Below are positions 48,477 to 57,227 of a stretch of 64,000 bases of DNA, piece after piece. The stretch's first letter is position 1, and each line of letters starts with the position of its first letter. Origin of the DNA: Actinomyces sp. ZJ308 (GTDB lineage Bacteria > Actinomycetota > Actinomycetes > Actinomycetales > Actinomycetaceae); assembly GCF_011752065.1 (NCBI RefSeq), contig NZ_JAAIJY010000005.1, positions 115,866-179,865 on the forward strand, given 5' to 3'. The translations under genes and the position numbers were made by a program. The notes under the pieces are model-generated. The model was given only the letters and a program-made list of their open reading frames with translations, searched no databases and was not told the DNA's origin.

Positions 48477-49790
48477 TCAGGCAACGGCCTCTGCCAGTAC
48501 GGGAGCGGTGGGGTCGGTGCGCGGCTCGCGGCCGGTCGCTGTCGTGAGACGGCGACCGCGATCGTCGAATCCGGGCTGAGGCGGACGGATCCAGATGGTG
48601 ATGAGGGAGCCGGAGAGGTAGAGCGCGGCATAGGTCCAGCACACTCCTCCGATGCCGATGAACGGCATGAGCAGTGTGACCAGCCCCGGTCCGGCGAAGG
48701 TGGTCAGCCCGGAGGCGAGGTTGTTGATGGAGATGGCGGCTCCCTGCTCCTTCGGCGCGAGTGCGGGGAAAACAGCACCCATCGGCACGAAGGCCGTGAC
48801 TCCCATGCCGAGTAGGACGGCGGCTGCGGCCAGGGCGATGATGCTGCCGCCCAGCACCCGGGGCACGTAGTAGAAGCCGAGCGTGGCGACCGCACAGAAC
48901 CAGCAGCCGTACCAGCGCATCTGTCGCATCCAGCCGAAGCGGTCCCCGATCCATCCCCAGAACAGGTTGCCGAATACGGTGACGGCGAACTGGATGCCCC
49001 AGATCGTCATCCACTGGCTCATGGTGAACCATCCGTCGCCGTAGTGCTTGTCGGTGAGGTAGAGCGGCATGATGACGGGGAATCCGTAGAGACTGAGATT
49101 GCAGATGACGCGAACGACGGCGGTCAGGACGACCTGGCGGTTGCGCCCGAGGATGCTCACGCCCGCGGAGAGCTCGACGAGTGTGTCACGCAGCCCTTTC
49201 GCGCTTCTCCGGGGCTCGCCCCTGGCCACCAGCAGCAGGCAGATGATGGCACCGGGAACGGTCCAGGCCAGGGACAGCCACAGGGTGAGGTATTCACCGA
49301 TGATGGGCACGGTACGTGCGGGGATCCAGGAGCCCAGGCAACCAATCCCTACGGAGTAGGCCGTCCAGAACCACCCCATTGCTGAAGCCCGGGTGCTGGC
49401 GGGGATCTTCTGCGTGATGTAGACGACGAAGGAGTAGATGAACAGCGGGTAGGCCAGACCGCGTACCCCGTAGGTGATGAGGATGAGTGCGTAGGAGCCG
49501 CTCGGAACGGCAACGATGAGAAGAAGCAGGTGGACCGAGATCCACAGCCCCGCTCCGACGAGCATGATGCGGCGGACCCCGAAGGTCTCGGCGAGCACGC
49601 CGGAGGCCCAGCCCGCCAGCGCGGCCATCAGACCGTAAGCGGTGATGATACTCGAGGCCTGTGCTGCCGCCAGTCCTTGAGAGACGAGGTACTTGGACAG
49701 GAAGGTCAGCTCGAAGCCGTCGCCGGTCATGAAGATCGCGATAGCGATGAGTCCCGGGATCAGGATCCGGGGTGGTGAGAGGTTCTTCAT
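48477..49790 (-). CDS. MFS polyol permease (RbtT/DalT-like)
   Basis: 437 residues with twelve predicted helices. The N-terminus [21 protein letters not shown] and [21 protein letters not shown] resemble the ribitol/arabinitol permeases of the polyol permease family. It probably imports the polyol oxidised by the downstream dehydrogenase. A GGAGTG site precedes the ATG. The first gene of the cluster; its promoter should lie in 49791-49990, shared with the divergent kinase gene. Confidence 0.86.
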   Translation of the reverse strand: MKNLSPPRILIPGLIAIAIFMTGDGFELTFLSKYLVSQGLAAAQASSIITAYGLMAALAGWASGVLAETFGVRRIMLVGAGLWISVHLLLLIVAVPSGSYALILITYGVRGLAYPLFIYSFVVYITQKIPASTRASAMGWFWTAYSVGIGCLGSWIPARTVPIIGEYLTLWLSLAWTVPGAIICLLLVARGEPRRSAKGLRDTLVELSAGVSILGRNRQVVLTAVVRVICNLSLYGFPVIMPLYLTDKHYGDGWFTMSQWMTIWGIQFAVTVFGNLFWGWIGDRFGWMRQMRWYGCWFCAVATLGFYYVPRVLGGSIIALAAAAVLLGMGVTAFVPMGAVFPALAPKEQGAAISINNLASGLTTFAGPGLVTLLMPFIGIGGVCWTYAALYLSGSLITIWIRPPQPGFDDRGRRLTTATGREPRTDPTAPVLAEAVA

Positions 49791-50005
49791 CAGTCACTCC
49801 ATCGTGTGTGCGCCACGGCCCGTTCCGCAGCATCTCAATGACGGTTCCAGAGTGCCGCCGGCTCCTGAGTCGCACGATGGGTGCGTGTGCCCGGTTCTGA
49901 TACTTTCTTGACCGGTCGGTTCGATCCGGCAGTGAGCGGGTGGAGGCGTGAGGGTCGGGTCTGATCGGGTTTGCGCCGATGTGCGCTCGCAGCGATCATG
50001 AGCCC

Positions 50006-51584
50006 ATGAGTAGTCCCTTCCCTGTTCCCGACGCCTTTGCGCACGTCGCAGCGACTGTGCCCGGTGTACGTCTGGGAGAGCCGCTGGGGCAGGGAGGCTT
50101 CGCCACCGTCTACGCCGGGGAGCAGATCTCGTTGCAGCGTCCGGTGGCGGTCAAGATCGACTCCAGGCCGTTGCACGACGAGCGCAACCGTAGACGCTTC
50201 ATGCGGGAGATGGCGGCCGCCAGCCGGATCAGCGGCCACCCGAACGCGGTCTCACTGATCGACTCCGGGGTACTGCCCGACGGGCGTCCCTACCTGGTCA
50301 TGGAGCGCTGCGACGGAGGCTCCCTGGCCCAGGTCCTGGAGCGAGGGGAGCTCGGCGCGGCCCAGGCCGTCAGCATCGTCACGGCTGTCTCCTCCGCTCT
50401 GGGGGCCGCTCACGAGGCCGGGGTCCTGCACCGCGACATCAAGCCCGGAAACATCCTTATCGACGCCTACGGAAGCCCGCGCCTGAGCGACTTCGGACTC
50501 GCAGCCATCCAGCGCGAGGGCATCCAGTCCTCCGTCACCCTGGATACGATGACGCCGGACTTCGCTCCACCGGAGGCCTTCACTCTGGCGGACCCCACAC
50601 CCAGCGGTGACGTGTGGTCGATGGGGGCTGTCCTGTTCACGCTCCTGACCGGCCGCGGCCCTCGTCGCGCCGCCGACGGCGGGGCGCTGAGCCTCCCGGA
50701 GATCATCAACGGCCTTTCCGTCCCCGTGGACACCTCGGACCCGCGTATACCGGAGGCACTGCGCCCCCTCCTCGACCGTGCGCTGCACCCCGACCCCGCA
50801 CAGCGCTACCGAGACGGCCACGAGCTCACCGAGGCGCTGCACCGAGCCGGTGACGTCTCAAGCCCGGCAATCGGCGCCCCTCGCCCGGCGGCTCACTCAG
50901 CGATTAGCCCAGCGATGGGGACGCCATATCCCGTTTCCGCCCCGGTCCCGGCCGGTGCATCCGGCGGAAGATCCTCAGGCAGGGTCTTCGCTCTTGTGGC
51001 ACTCGGCCTGACAGCCGGCGTCGTCATTGCCGCCGTCGTGCTCGCAAGCATCCTGACTCCGTCAATCTCCTCGGCGAACCGGGCCGCTCAGCGGGCCTCG
51101 GCGTCGCCCGTTTCGCGCGCCAACGCCCTGACGGGTCAGGGCGCCAGCAGTGCCCCCACGGCGACGGCTCGGGCAACGGCTCTCAGCTCTGAGAAGGCCT
51201 CGCCGTCTCCCACGCCCGCCCCGACTCCCGCGCAGGTCAATGCTCAGGGCATTCCCTACTCCGACGAGATGCCATGGCCTCTGGGGACCTGCCTGAGCCG
51301 GACTACCTCGGTCGTAGGCGGCACGAGCGTCAGCCAGGTGGACTGCTCCCGGGCCGACTGGATCGTCTTCGCCGGCGGAACCTTCGACCCGGCCACGACG
51401 GCTTCCAGCGCCTCCGAGGCCATGACGGATGATCCCCAGGTCAATGCCGCCTGCACCAGCGAGTACGCGGAGCGCTACGGTACTCGACCTGTCCACCAGC
51501 TACTCGATCAACACGCTTGGCCCCAATGATGAGGAGTGGGCCGCGGGCAATCGCGGCTTCGCCTGCGTCCTGGGCCGGTTATAG
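50006..51584 (+). pseudogene. membrane Ser/Thr protein kinase gene with a C-terminal frameshift
   Basis: The kinase domain (about 20-275) is intact: glycine loop GQGGFATVYAG, Lys50 in VAVKI, HRDIKPGNI at 142-150, DFG at 162-164 and APPE. A single membrane helix (VFALVALGLTAGVVIAAVVL, near 330-350) leads to an extracellular domain with Cys residues, like the septum-formation-type sensor domains. The main frame stops at 51529 after ERYGTRPVHQ, but from about 51487 the +1 frame continues the domain sensibly (DLSTSYSINTLGPNDEEW, then GFACVLG) to a TAG at 51582-51584. One base too many near 51484-51487 explains this: sequencing error, phase variation or real damage. The kinase part should still be made. 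Confidence 0.8.
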
Positions 51585-51597
51585 GACTGCGGCCGGC

Positions 51598-51641
51598 CAA
51601 CGGGTGTGCGACAGAGCGATCACTCTGTCGCACACCCGTTG
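51598..51641. terminator. perfect 19-bp inverted repeat between the kinase gene and aspS
   Basis: CAACGGGTGTGCGACAGAG (51598-51616) and its complement (51623-51641) with a 6-nt loop lie between converging genes, 14 bp after the restored kinase stop and 34 bp from the aspS stop. It probably ends transcription from both sides. Confidence 0.75.
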
Positions 51642-51674
51642 ACCGACTATCGGTGCGCCGTTGAAGGCCGGATC

Positions 51675-53474
51675 TCAGGCCCTGTTCGCGCCGGCGGGCC
51701 TGTCGGCCTTGTCCGGCTCGGCGTCGACTCCGGCCTCCTTGCGCTGCTCGGGCGTGATCGGGGCGGGAGCCTCGGTCAGTGGGTCGAAACCGCCACCGGA
51801 CTTGGGGAAGGCGATGACGTCGCGGATGGACTCGGCCCTGGTCAGCAGGGAGACGATCCGGTCCCACCCGAAGGCGATGCCGCCGTGCGGCGGGGCCCCG
51901 AACTTGAAGGCGTCCAGCAGGAAGCCGAACTTCTCCTGGGCCTCCTGCTCGCCGATCCCCATGACGTTGAAGACGCGCTCCTGGACGTCGCTGCGGTGGA
52001 TACGGATGGAACCGCCGCCGATCTCGTTGCCGTTGCACACGATGTCGTAGGCGTAGGCCAGGGCGCCTCCCGGGTCGGTGTCGAAGGTGTCCAGGCACTC
52101 CGGCTTGGGCGAGGTGAAGGCGTGGTGGACCGCGGTCCAGGCGGACTTGCCCAGGGCCACGTCGCCGTCGGCCCGGGCCTCGGCGGAGGGCTTGAACAGG
52201 GGGGCGTCCACCACCCAGACGAAGGACCACTGGTCATCGTCGATGAGGCCGCAGCGCTTGCCGATCTCCAGGCGGGCGGCGCCCAGCAGGGCCCGCGAGG
52301 AGTCCACGGGGCCTGCGGCGAAGAAGATGCAGTCGCCGGGCTCGGCACCGGCCGCGCCGGCCAGACCGGCCCGCTCGGCGTCGGTGATGTTCTTGGCGAC
52401 GGGGCCGCCGAGGCTCCCGTCCTCGGCGACGGTGACGTAGGCCAGGCCCTTGGCTCCGCGCTGCTTGGCCCACTCCTGCCAGGCGTCGAAGGTGCGCCGT
52501 GACTGGGAGGCCCCTCCGGGCATGACGACGGCGCCCACGTAGGGGTTCTGGAAGACGCGGAAGGTGGTGTCCCTGAAGTAGTCGGTCAGGTCCACCAGCT
52601 CGCAGCCGAAGCGCAGGTCGGGCTTGTCCGAGCCGTACTTCTCCATCGCGTCGCGGTAGGTCATGCGCGGGATCGGAGTGGGCAGGTCGTAGCCGATCAG
52701 CGCCCACACCTCGCGCAGTACGTCCTCGGCGACGGCGATGACGTCGTCCTGCTCGACGAAGCTCATCTCCACGTCGAGCTGGGTGAACTCCGGCTGGCGG
52801 TCGGCGCGGAAGTCCTCGTCGCGGTAGCAGCGGGCGATCTGGTAGTAGCGCTCCATGCCGGCGACCATGAGGAGCTGCTTGAACAGCTGGGGGCTCTGCG
52901 GCAGGGCGTACCAGGATCCCGGCGCCAGGCGGGCGGGGACGAGGAAGTCGCGGGCCCCTTCCGGGGTGGAGCGGGTCAGGGTGGGGGTCTCGATCTCCAC
53001 GAAGTCGTGGGAGTCCAGGACCCTGCGGGCCGCCTGGCTGGCCTTGGCGCGCAGGCGGATGGCGTGCTGCATGGCGCTGCGCCGCAGATCGAGGTAGCGG
53101 TAGCGCAGACGCGCCTCCTCGCCGACCTGCCCGGCGTCCTCAGCATGGTCGGAGACCTGGAAGGGCAACGGCGCGGAGGGGTTGAGGATCTCGACGTCGG
53201 AGACGACGACCTCGATCTCGCCGGTGGGCAGGTTCGGGTTGGCGTTGCCCTCGGGTCGGGCGCTCACCTCGCCGGTGACGGCCAGGACGTACTCGGCGCG
53301 CAGGTCGTGAGCGACCTCCTCGCGGATGACGACCTGGGCGATGCCCGAAGCGTCCCGCAGGTCGATGAAGGCCACGCCGCCGTGGTCACGGCGTCGATCC
53401 ACCCATCCGGTGAGGGTGACGACCTGGCCGATGTCTGAGGCGCGCAGGGAGCCTGCGGTACGAGTTCGCAGCAC
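51675..53474 (-). CDS. aspS: aspartyl-tRNA synthetase
   Basis: 599 residues, bacterial type with the GAD insertion. The OB-fold anticodon domain ([22 protein letters not shown]), class II motif 2 [20 protein letters not shown] and motif 3 [13 protein letters not shown] are clear. The start is GTG with a GGAAGGA site 8-9 nt before it. Whether it also charges tRNA-Asn cannot be told from sequence alone; gatCAB is not in this window. The last 35 residues are a charged, alanine-rich tail ([16 protein letters not shown]). Confidence 0.96.
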   Translation of the reverse strand: MLRTRTAGSLRASDIGQVVTLTGWVDRRRDHGGVAFIDLRDASGIAQVVIREEVAHDLRAEYVLAVTGEVSARPEGNANPNLPTGEIEVVVSDVEILNPSAPLPFQVSDHAEDAGQVGEEARLRYRYLDLRRSAMQHAIRLRAKASQAARRVLDSHDFVEIETPTLTRSTPEGARDFLVPARLAPGSWYALPQSPQLFKQLLMVAGMERYYQIARCYRDEDFRADRQPEFTQLDVEMSFVEQDDVIAVAEDVLREVWALIGYDLPTPIPRMTYRDAMEKYGSDKPDLRFGCELVDLTDYFRDTTFRVFQNPYVGAVVMPGGASQSRRTFDAWQEWAKQRGAKGLAYVTVAEDGSLGGPVAKNITDAERAGLAGAAGAEPGDCIFFAAGPVDSSRALLGAARLEIGKRCGLIDDDQWSFVWVVDAPLFKPSAEARADGDVALGKSAWTAVHHAFTSPKPECLDTFDTDPGGALAYAYDIVCNGNEIGGGSIRIHRSDVQERVFNVMGIGEQEAQEKFGFLLDAFKFGAPPHGGIAFGWDRIVSLLTRAESIRDVIAFPKSGGGFDPLTEAPAPITPEQRKEAGVDAEPDKADRPAGANRA

Positions 53475-53552
53475 GGTGCTGGGTTCCTTCCGTGTGGGGC
53501 ACTGAACCGGTGCCCGTCGGGGCGCACCACGAGACGGGCGGGCGCCGGCGGC

Positions 53553-53558
53553 AGTTTA
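53553..53558 (-). promoter_or_regulatory. extended -10 box of a candidate aspS promoter
   Basis: Minus-strand TTGTAAACT contains TAAACT preceded by TG one base away, about 79 bp before the aspS GTG. It lies in the short spacer after the stop of the next minus-strand gene. Confidence 0.45.
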
Positions 53559-53619
53559 CAAGGAGCCCGGCATCAGGCCGAGCCGCCGCGCAGCGGCACA
53601 GGCAGTGGCCCGCCCCGGC

Positions 53620-54405
53620 TCAGATCGTAGCCCGACGGCGCTGGTAGTCCGCCATTCTGCGCCGGTTGACCGCCACGAGCACCGACAGCACGACCAGGAT
53701 CATGCTGAGCACGAGAATGGAGGTACCGATGATCGGGAAACCGGCCGGCTCCGCACTCGGGCCGGCGGCCTGAATGCCTGATGCTCCGGAACCGCTCGAT
53801 CCGCCCGTCGCGGCGACCTGGTGGGGTGGCGGCGTCGGTGCCGGTGGAACGGTGGGAGGAGCGGCTCCCCCGATGACTGTGACACCTGAGACGGTGAAGT
53901 AGGGGCTCTTGTTGGTGTAGTCCGCCGCGTTTCCCTCCTGAGCGGTCACCCCCTGGGCCCCGGAGACCCGGAATCGCAGCCAGTGGCTTCCCTGCTCGAC
54001 GTACTCGGGCAGCTCGAAGGAGCCGGAGGCCGTGCCGTCCTGCTTGATCGTGATCGTCGTGACCACCTCGGACTCGGAGGGGCGGGAGGCCACCAGTGCG
54101 CCGTCGTCGATGAGCACCTGAACCGTCACGCCACCGGGAAACCCTGAGACCGTGTACATGATCGTTCCTCCAACGGCGACCGTCGAAGGACTGACGGTCG
54201 AGGCGGTCCCTGTGGTGGAGGGGTCGGTCTTGGTGTCGGCCCTGGCAGCAGGGCTCGTGGATACCAGCGCCACCAGGGAGGCGAGCAGAACGGAGCAGAC
54301 GATGACGAGCACGCGCGGTATCTCGAGGTGCCGGGTGCGGATCCGGCGTCGGGCCTGCGGCGCATGCCAAGCGCACCGGGTGATGAGTTGAGTCAACCGG
54401 GTCAC
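53620..54405 (-). CDS. secreted, membrane-anchored surface protein, function unknown
   Basis: 261 residues. A signal-like segment (RVLVIVCSVLLASLVALVS, then PAARA) is followed by an Ig-like beta domain with YTVSGFPGGVTVQVLIDDGA, a proline/glycine-rich stalk (PPAPTPPPHQVAATGGSSGS) and a C-terminal helix FPIIGTSILVLSMILVVLSV with a basic tail. No LPxTG is seen, so it is held by the helix. The GTG at 54405 is chosen because a strong GGAGGTGA ribosome site lies upstream. It follows the larger surface gene by 78 bp and is probably in one operon with it. Confidence 0.75.
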   Translation of the reverse strand: MTRLTQLITRCAWHAPQARRRIRTRHLEIPRVLVIVCSVLLASLVALVSTSPAARADTKTDPSTTGTASTVSPSTVAVGGTIMYTVSGFPGGVTVQVLIDDGALVASRPSESEVVTTITIKQDGTASGSFELPEYVEQGSHWLRFRVSGAQGVTAQEGNAADYTNKSPYFTVSGVTVIGGAAPPTVPPAPTPPPHQVAATGGSSGSGASGIQAAGPSAEPAGFPIIGTSILVLSMILVVLSVLVAVNRRRMADYQRRRATI

Positions 54406-54483
54406 TTGTTTCTCACCTCCTCTGAGTGGCTGCCTGTTCTGCCTCTTTGACGATGACATTGACGATCTCCTGGTGCGGCCCCT

Positions 54484-56778
54484 TCAGTGCCTGCGCGGCA
54501 TTCGCAGTCGTCGGGGAACGCGCGGCGCGCGAAGCGGCAGTCCTGAGCGGGCGGCAACCAGCAGGCTGCCGGCGCCGATAGTCAGCAGTCCTCCGGCGCC
54601 CCCAAGGAGTACGTCGTTGGCGCTGAGCCCCATGGAGGCGGGGGCGTCCTTGTCCGGGAAGGTCAGAAGCTGAGCCTGTGCCGGGCTCCGAGGATCGAAG
54701 GATGCCGAGGTGATCTCCAGCTTCGCCCACCCCAGAAGGCTGTTGTCACGATCGGCCACCGCCAGCTCGTAGGAGCCGGACTCGAGTGTCGAGATATCGA
54801 TGGAGACGCTGTTGGCCTCATCGACCTGCACCCAGCCCTTGGTCGTGGCTCCGGGGAAGACGAAGACCGACACCCACTCCCCCGCCGAGACCTTGGCCTT
54901 GGGAAGCACGAGGTTGACGATGTTGCCCTGGCGCGACCCGGACAGGGAACCGGCGTTGTCCGCACTCAGTTGTGCCGAGCTGGTCACCGGAGGCACTGGG
55001 CTACGGTCGGGACGGACAGTCCGGTCCTCAGAGGGACTCGCCTCGGCAGAGGCCTGCGCCGAGGACTCAGAGTCCTGGGAATCGTTAGGGGCGGAGTCAT
55101 CGCCACGGCCACTGCTCCGAGTCCGAGTCCGATCGCCTTCGGACTGGGCCGGGACACCCGCGGGCGAGGAACCCGTCTCAGACGTTCCTGTACCTGAGGC
55201 GTTCCGGGCCCCGCCTCCACCAGAGCTGTTTCCACCTGCATTACCGGCGTCCGGCTGAGTGTTGGGGGTGCCGGGGTCCGCCCCGTCCGGTGAGGATGTT
55301 GCGGGGTCCGAGGTCGGTGCCGGACGGGCCGGTTGCGTGGACTGAGCGGAGGGGGAGATCGAGGGCTCGGCGGGCGGAGCAGAAGACGCCGACGGCTCGG
55401 GCCCCGGCTCGGTGGAGGGACTCGGAGAGGGGACAGGAGCCGGGTCGGCCGACTGGGTGGGCGACGGCGAGGCGGGCGCGGGGGCTGAGGGCTCCGCTGT
55501 CGGCTTCTGAGTCGGGGTTGGTGTGGGGGCGGCCGTCGGAGTCGGGGTCGGCTCAGGTGTCGTCGGCGCCTCGTAGCTGAAGATGTTGGTGACGCCGCTC
55601 TGTGCGGAACCGATCGGCGAGATCTGGAGGTAGTAGCGGTTCGTCGCAAGATCCGTCCCGGCGTACAGGGAGGACAGGGCGAGCTGGGCACTGAAGGCCC
55701 CGTTGCTGAAGGTGACGGGCACCGAGGCCGTTCGTGGAATGACGTAGCCGCTGTAGACGACCAGCTTGACCTCGATCGCCCTGTCGCCGTCGATCGCTGC
55801 TCCGTTCTCGCACCAGCCGCTGCCGGAGACTCTGATGCTGTGCTCGGGCTGGTACGCGGGGTCACTGTTCCTGGGATCCGAGCCGTCGGGGTTGAGGACC
55901 GTGACGGTCGGCTTCGGCAGACAGGTCTCGTTCGTCGGAGTCGGCGTCGGGCCTGCTGATGGAGTCGGTGCGGGATCCGGTCTGGCGGACTCGGTGGGTG
56001 CGGCGGTCGCCGTCGGCTCAGGCGACGGCGACGGCGTTGGAGACGGCTCCTCAGTCGGCTCCTGCGACGGTTCGGCGGTGGGGTCGCTGGTTGGTTCGGC
56101 CGTGGGGTCCCTGGTCGGTTCTGCGGATGGCTCCTGCGTCGGGCCGGTCGTCGGCTCCGAGGTGGGCTCGGGTGTCGGCTCCGGGGACGAGGGATTGACG
56201 ACGTCGGGGTCCTGCTTGACGAAGGAGAACATGCCCGTCGTGGCGCTGACCGTTCCGCTGGTGTAGGTGAGGCTGAAGAGCCTGGAGCCGACCTCCCAAG
56301 CAGCATCACCCGTTGCATCCCGTACGGCCTTGACGAGAAGCTCCGTAGGGACGAACGCGCTCTGCTCTCCTCCCCCAATCTCTGGATCGAGCTCGACCTT
56401 GAATCGGGGAATGAGGTAGGAGGACACCGTGCCCCCGTCAATGACGTTGACGGTGACCGTAGGGTCCGACAGCATTCTCCCGCCGTCGTGGCACCAGCCG
56501 GTCAGGACGGCGTCGATGCCGACTCCGAAACCCGTCTCGTAGACGGGGACCACGTACTCGGGCTTGGACTGTCCCTCGGGGTAGTTCAGGGAGGCGGCGG
56601 GATGGCAGTCGGTTGTCGCTCCTGCATCGCTGACGACCTCATTCCCAGTGAGAAGAGGCATGGCAGCAACACCCGCGGTACTCATCAGAACACCGCAGGC
56701 GGTCAGAACGCCAAGAATCGCGCGTGCGCCGAGCCTGGTGGAGGGGCGGGAAGCAAGCAGCCGCTGAGCGTAGTGCAT
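54484..56778 (-). CDS. large surface protein with two related domains and Pro-Thr-rich linkers
   Basis: 764 residues. After a signal-like N-terminus (ILGVLTACGVLMSTAGVAAM) come two diverged copies of one extracellular domain, about residues 55-190 and 287-405, each with a GWC motif (LTGWCHDGG; GSGWCENGA) and a closing FSF/FSY. They are joined by a Glu-Pro-Thr repeat (about 198-283) and followed by a ~200-residue Pro/Ser/Ala stretch that turns acidic and Gly-rich. A further beta domain (VSVFVFPGATTKGWVQVDE) and a membrane helix with a basic tail (LGGAGGLLTIGAGSLLVA) end it. No sorting motif is visible. It is probably a wall-spanning stalk or adhesin; its function is unknown. Confidence 0.78.
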   Translation of the reverse strand: MHYAQRLLASRPSTRLGARAILGVLTACGVLMSTAGVAAMPLLTGNEVVSDAGATTDCHPAASLNYPEGQSKPEYVVPVYETGFGVGIDAVLTGWCHDGGRMLSDPTVTVNVIDGGTVSSYLIPRFKVELDPEIGGGEQSAFVPTELLVKAVRDATGDAAWEVGSRLFSLTYTSGTVSATTGMFSFVKQDPDVVNPSSPEPTPEPTSEPTTGPTQEPSAEPTRDPTAEPTSDPTAEPSQEPTEEPSPTPSPSPEPTATAAPTESARPDPAPTPSAGPTPTPTNETCLPKPTVTVLNPDGSDPRNSDPAYQPEHSIRVSGSGWCENGAAIDGDRAIEVKLVVYSGYVIPRTASVPVTFSNGAFSAQLALSSLYAGTDLATNRYYLQISPIGSAQSGVTNIFSYEAPTTPEPTPTPTAAPTPTPTQKPTAEPSAPAPASPSPTQSADPAPVPSPSPSTEPGPEPSASSAPPAEPSISPSAQSTQPARPAPTSDPATSSPDGADPGTPNTQPDAGNAGGNSSGGGGARNASGTGTSETGSSPAGVPAQSEGDRTRTRSSGRGDDSAPNDSQDSESSAQASAEASPSEDRTVRPDRSPVPPVTSSAQLSADNAGSLSGSRQGNIVNLVLPKAKVSAGEWVSVFVFPGATTKGWVQVDEANSVSIDISTLESGSYELAVADRDNSLLGWAKLEITSASFDPRSPAQAQLLTFPDKDAPASMGLSANDVLLGGAGGLLTIGAGSLLVAARSGLPLRAPRVPRRLRMPRRH
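55933..56190 (-). repeat. Glu-Pro-Thr repeat coding region in the surface protein
   Basis: About 86 codons of degenerate EPT/DPT/EPS units. The DNA is a tandem array of near-identical 6 to 18 bp units (GGTTCGGC- and GTCGGCTC-like on the plus strand) and is expected to vary in length between strains. Long extended linkers like this let a domain reach beyond the wall. Confidence 0.7.
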
Positions 56779-56781
56779 CAA

Positions 56782-57128
56782 GTGGTCTCGTTCATGGGCA
56801 GGGACAGGTGGACTTACTCATGTGGTCCACAGCCGTTCACTGAGGACCATGAGGAAAGGAACGCACCGATCAACGGATACGGCCGCCTTTCGCAAACGAT
56901 GATAGACGGACTACTCCCCTCTAAGAATCCTCTATCTCCAGAAAACATCGCCTGCGACGTCGATTCCTGATCAAGTATACACAGTGGTAACCCGACAATC
57001 GGTCGGACTGAGATCATTCATTTCCGAAATCACTGCGGAAACTCTTGAGTTGGTAACGATAAATCGGGGCGCGTGACCATGCTGTTGCTTAGGTTTCAGT
57101 TCCATCACGGTTTTATTGTGGGAAAGGC
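56782..57128. promoter_or_regulatory. AT-richer intergenic region upstream of the surface-protein operon
   Basis: About 350 bp with no supported gene and clearly lower GC than its surroundings. It must contain the promoter for the 764-residue surface protein on the minus strand; several AT-rich hexamers are possible and I cannot pick one. Confidence 0.4.
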
Positions 57129-57167
57129 AGGGGCCGTTCAACGCGTGATCCGCGTTGAACGGCCCCT
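57129..57167 (-). terminator. 17-bp perfect hairpin after the beta-propeller gene
   Basis: AGGGGCCGTTCAACGCG (57129-57145) and its complement (57151-57167) with a 5-nt loop lie 60 bp after the stop of the minus-strand beta-propeller gene. A short CTTTCCC follows on that strand. Confidence 0.7.
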
Positions 57168-57227
57168 GAGCCGAAGTGATCGGCTTGTTCCTCTCGTTCA
57201 AACCTGCTGTCTAAGGCAGGCAGCCGA

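Noticed and set aside
54413..54730. A 105-codon minus-strand frame between the two surface protein genes
   Set aside because: It overlaps the end of the large surface protein in another frame, has no ribosome site and shows no domain.
55933..56190. Repeated DNA that could be mistaken for a CRISPR array
   Set aside because: Units are short, in frame and encode Pro-Thr linkers within a long ORF; no regular repeat-spacer pattern and no cas genes.
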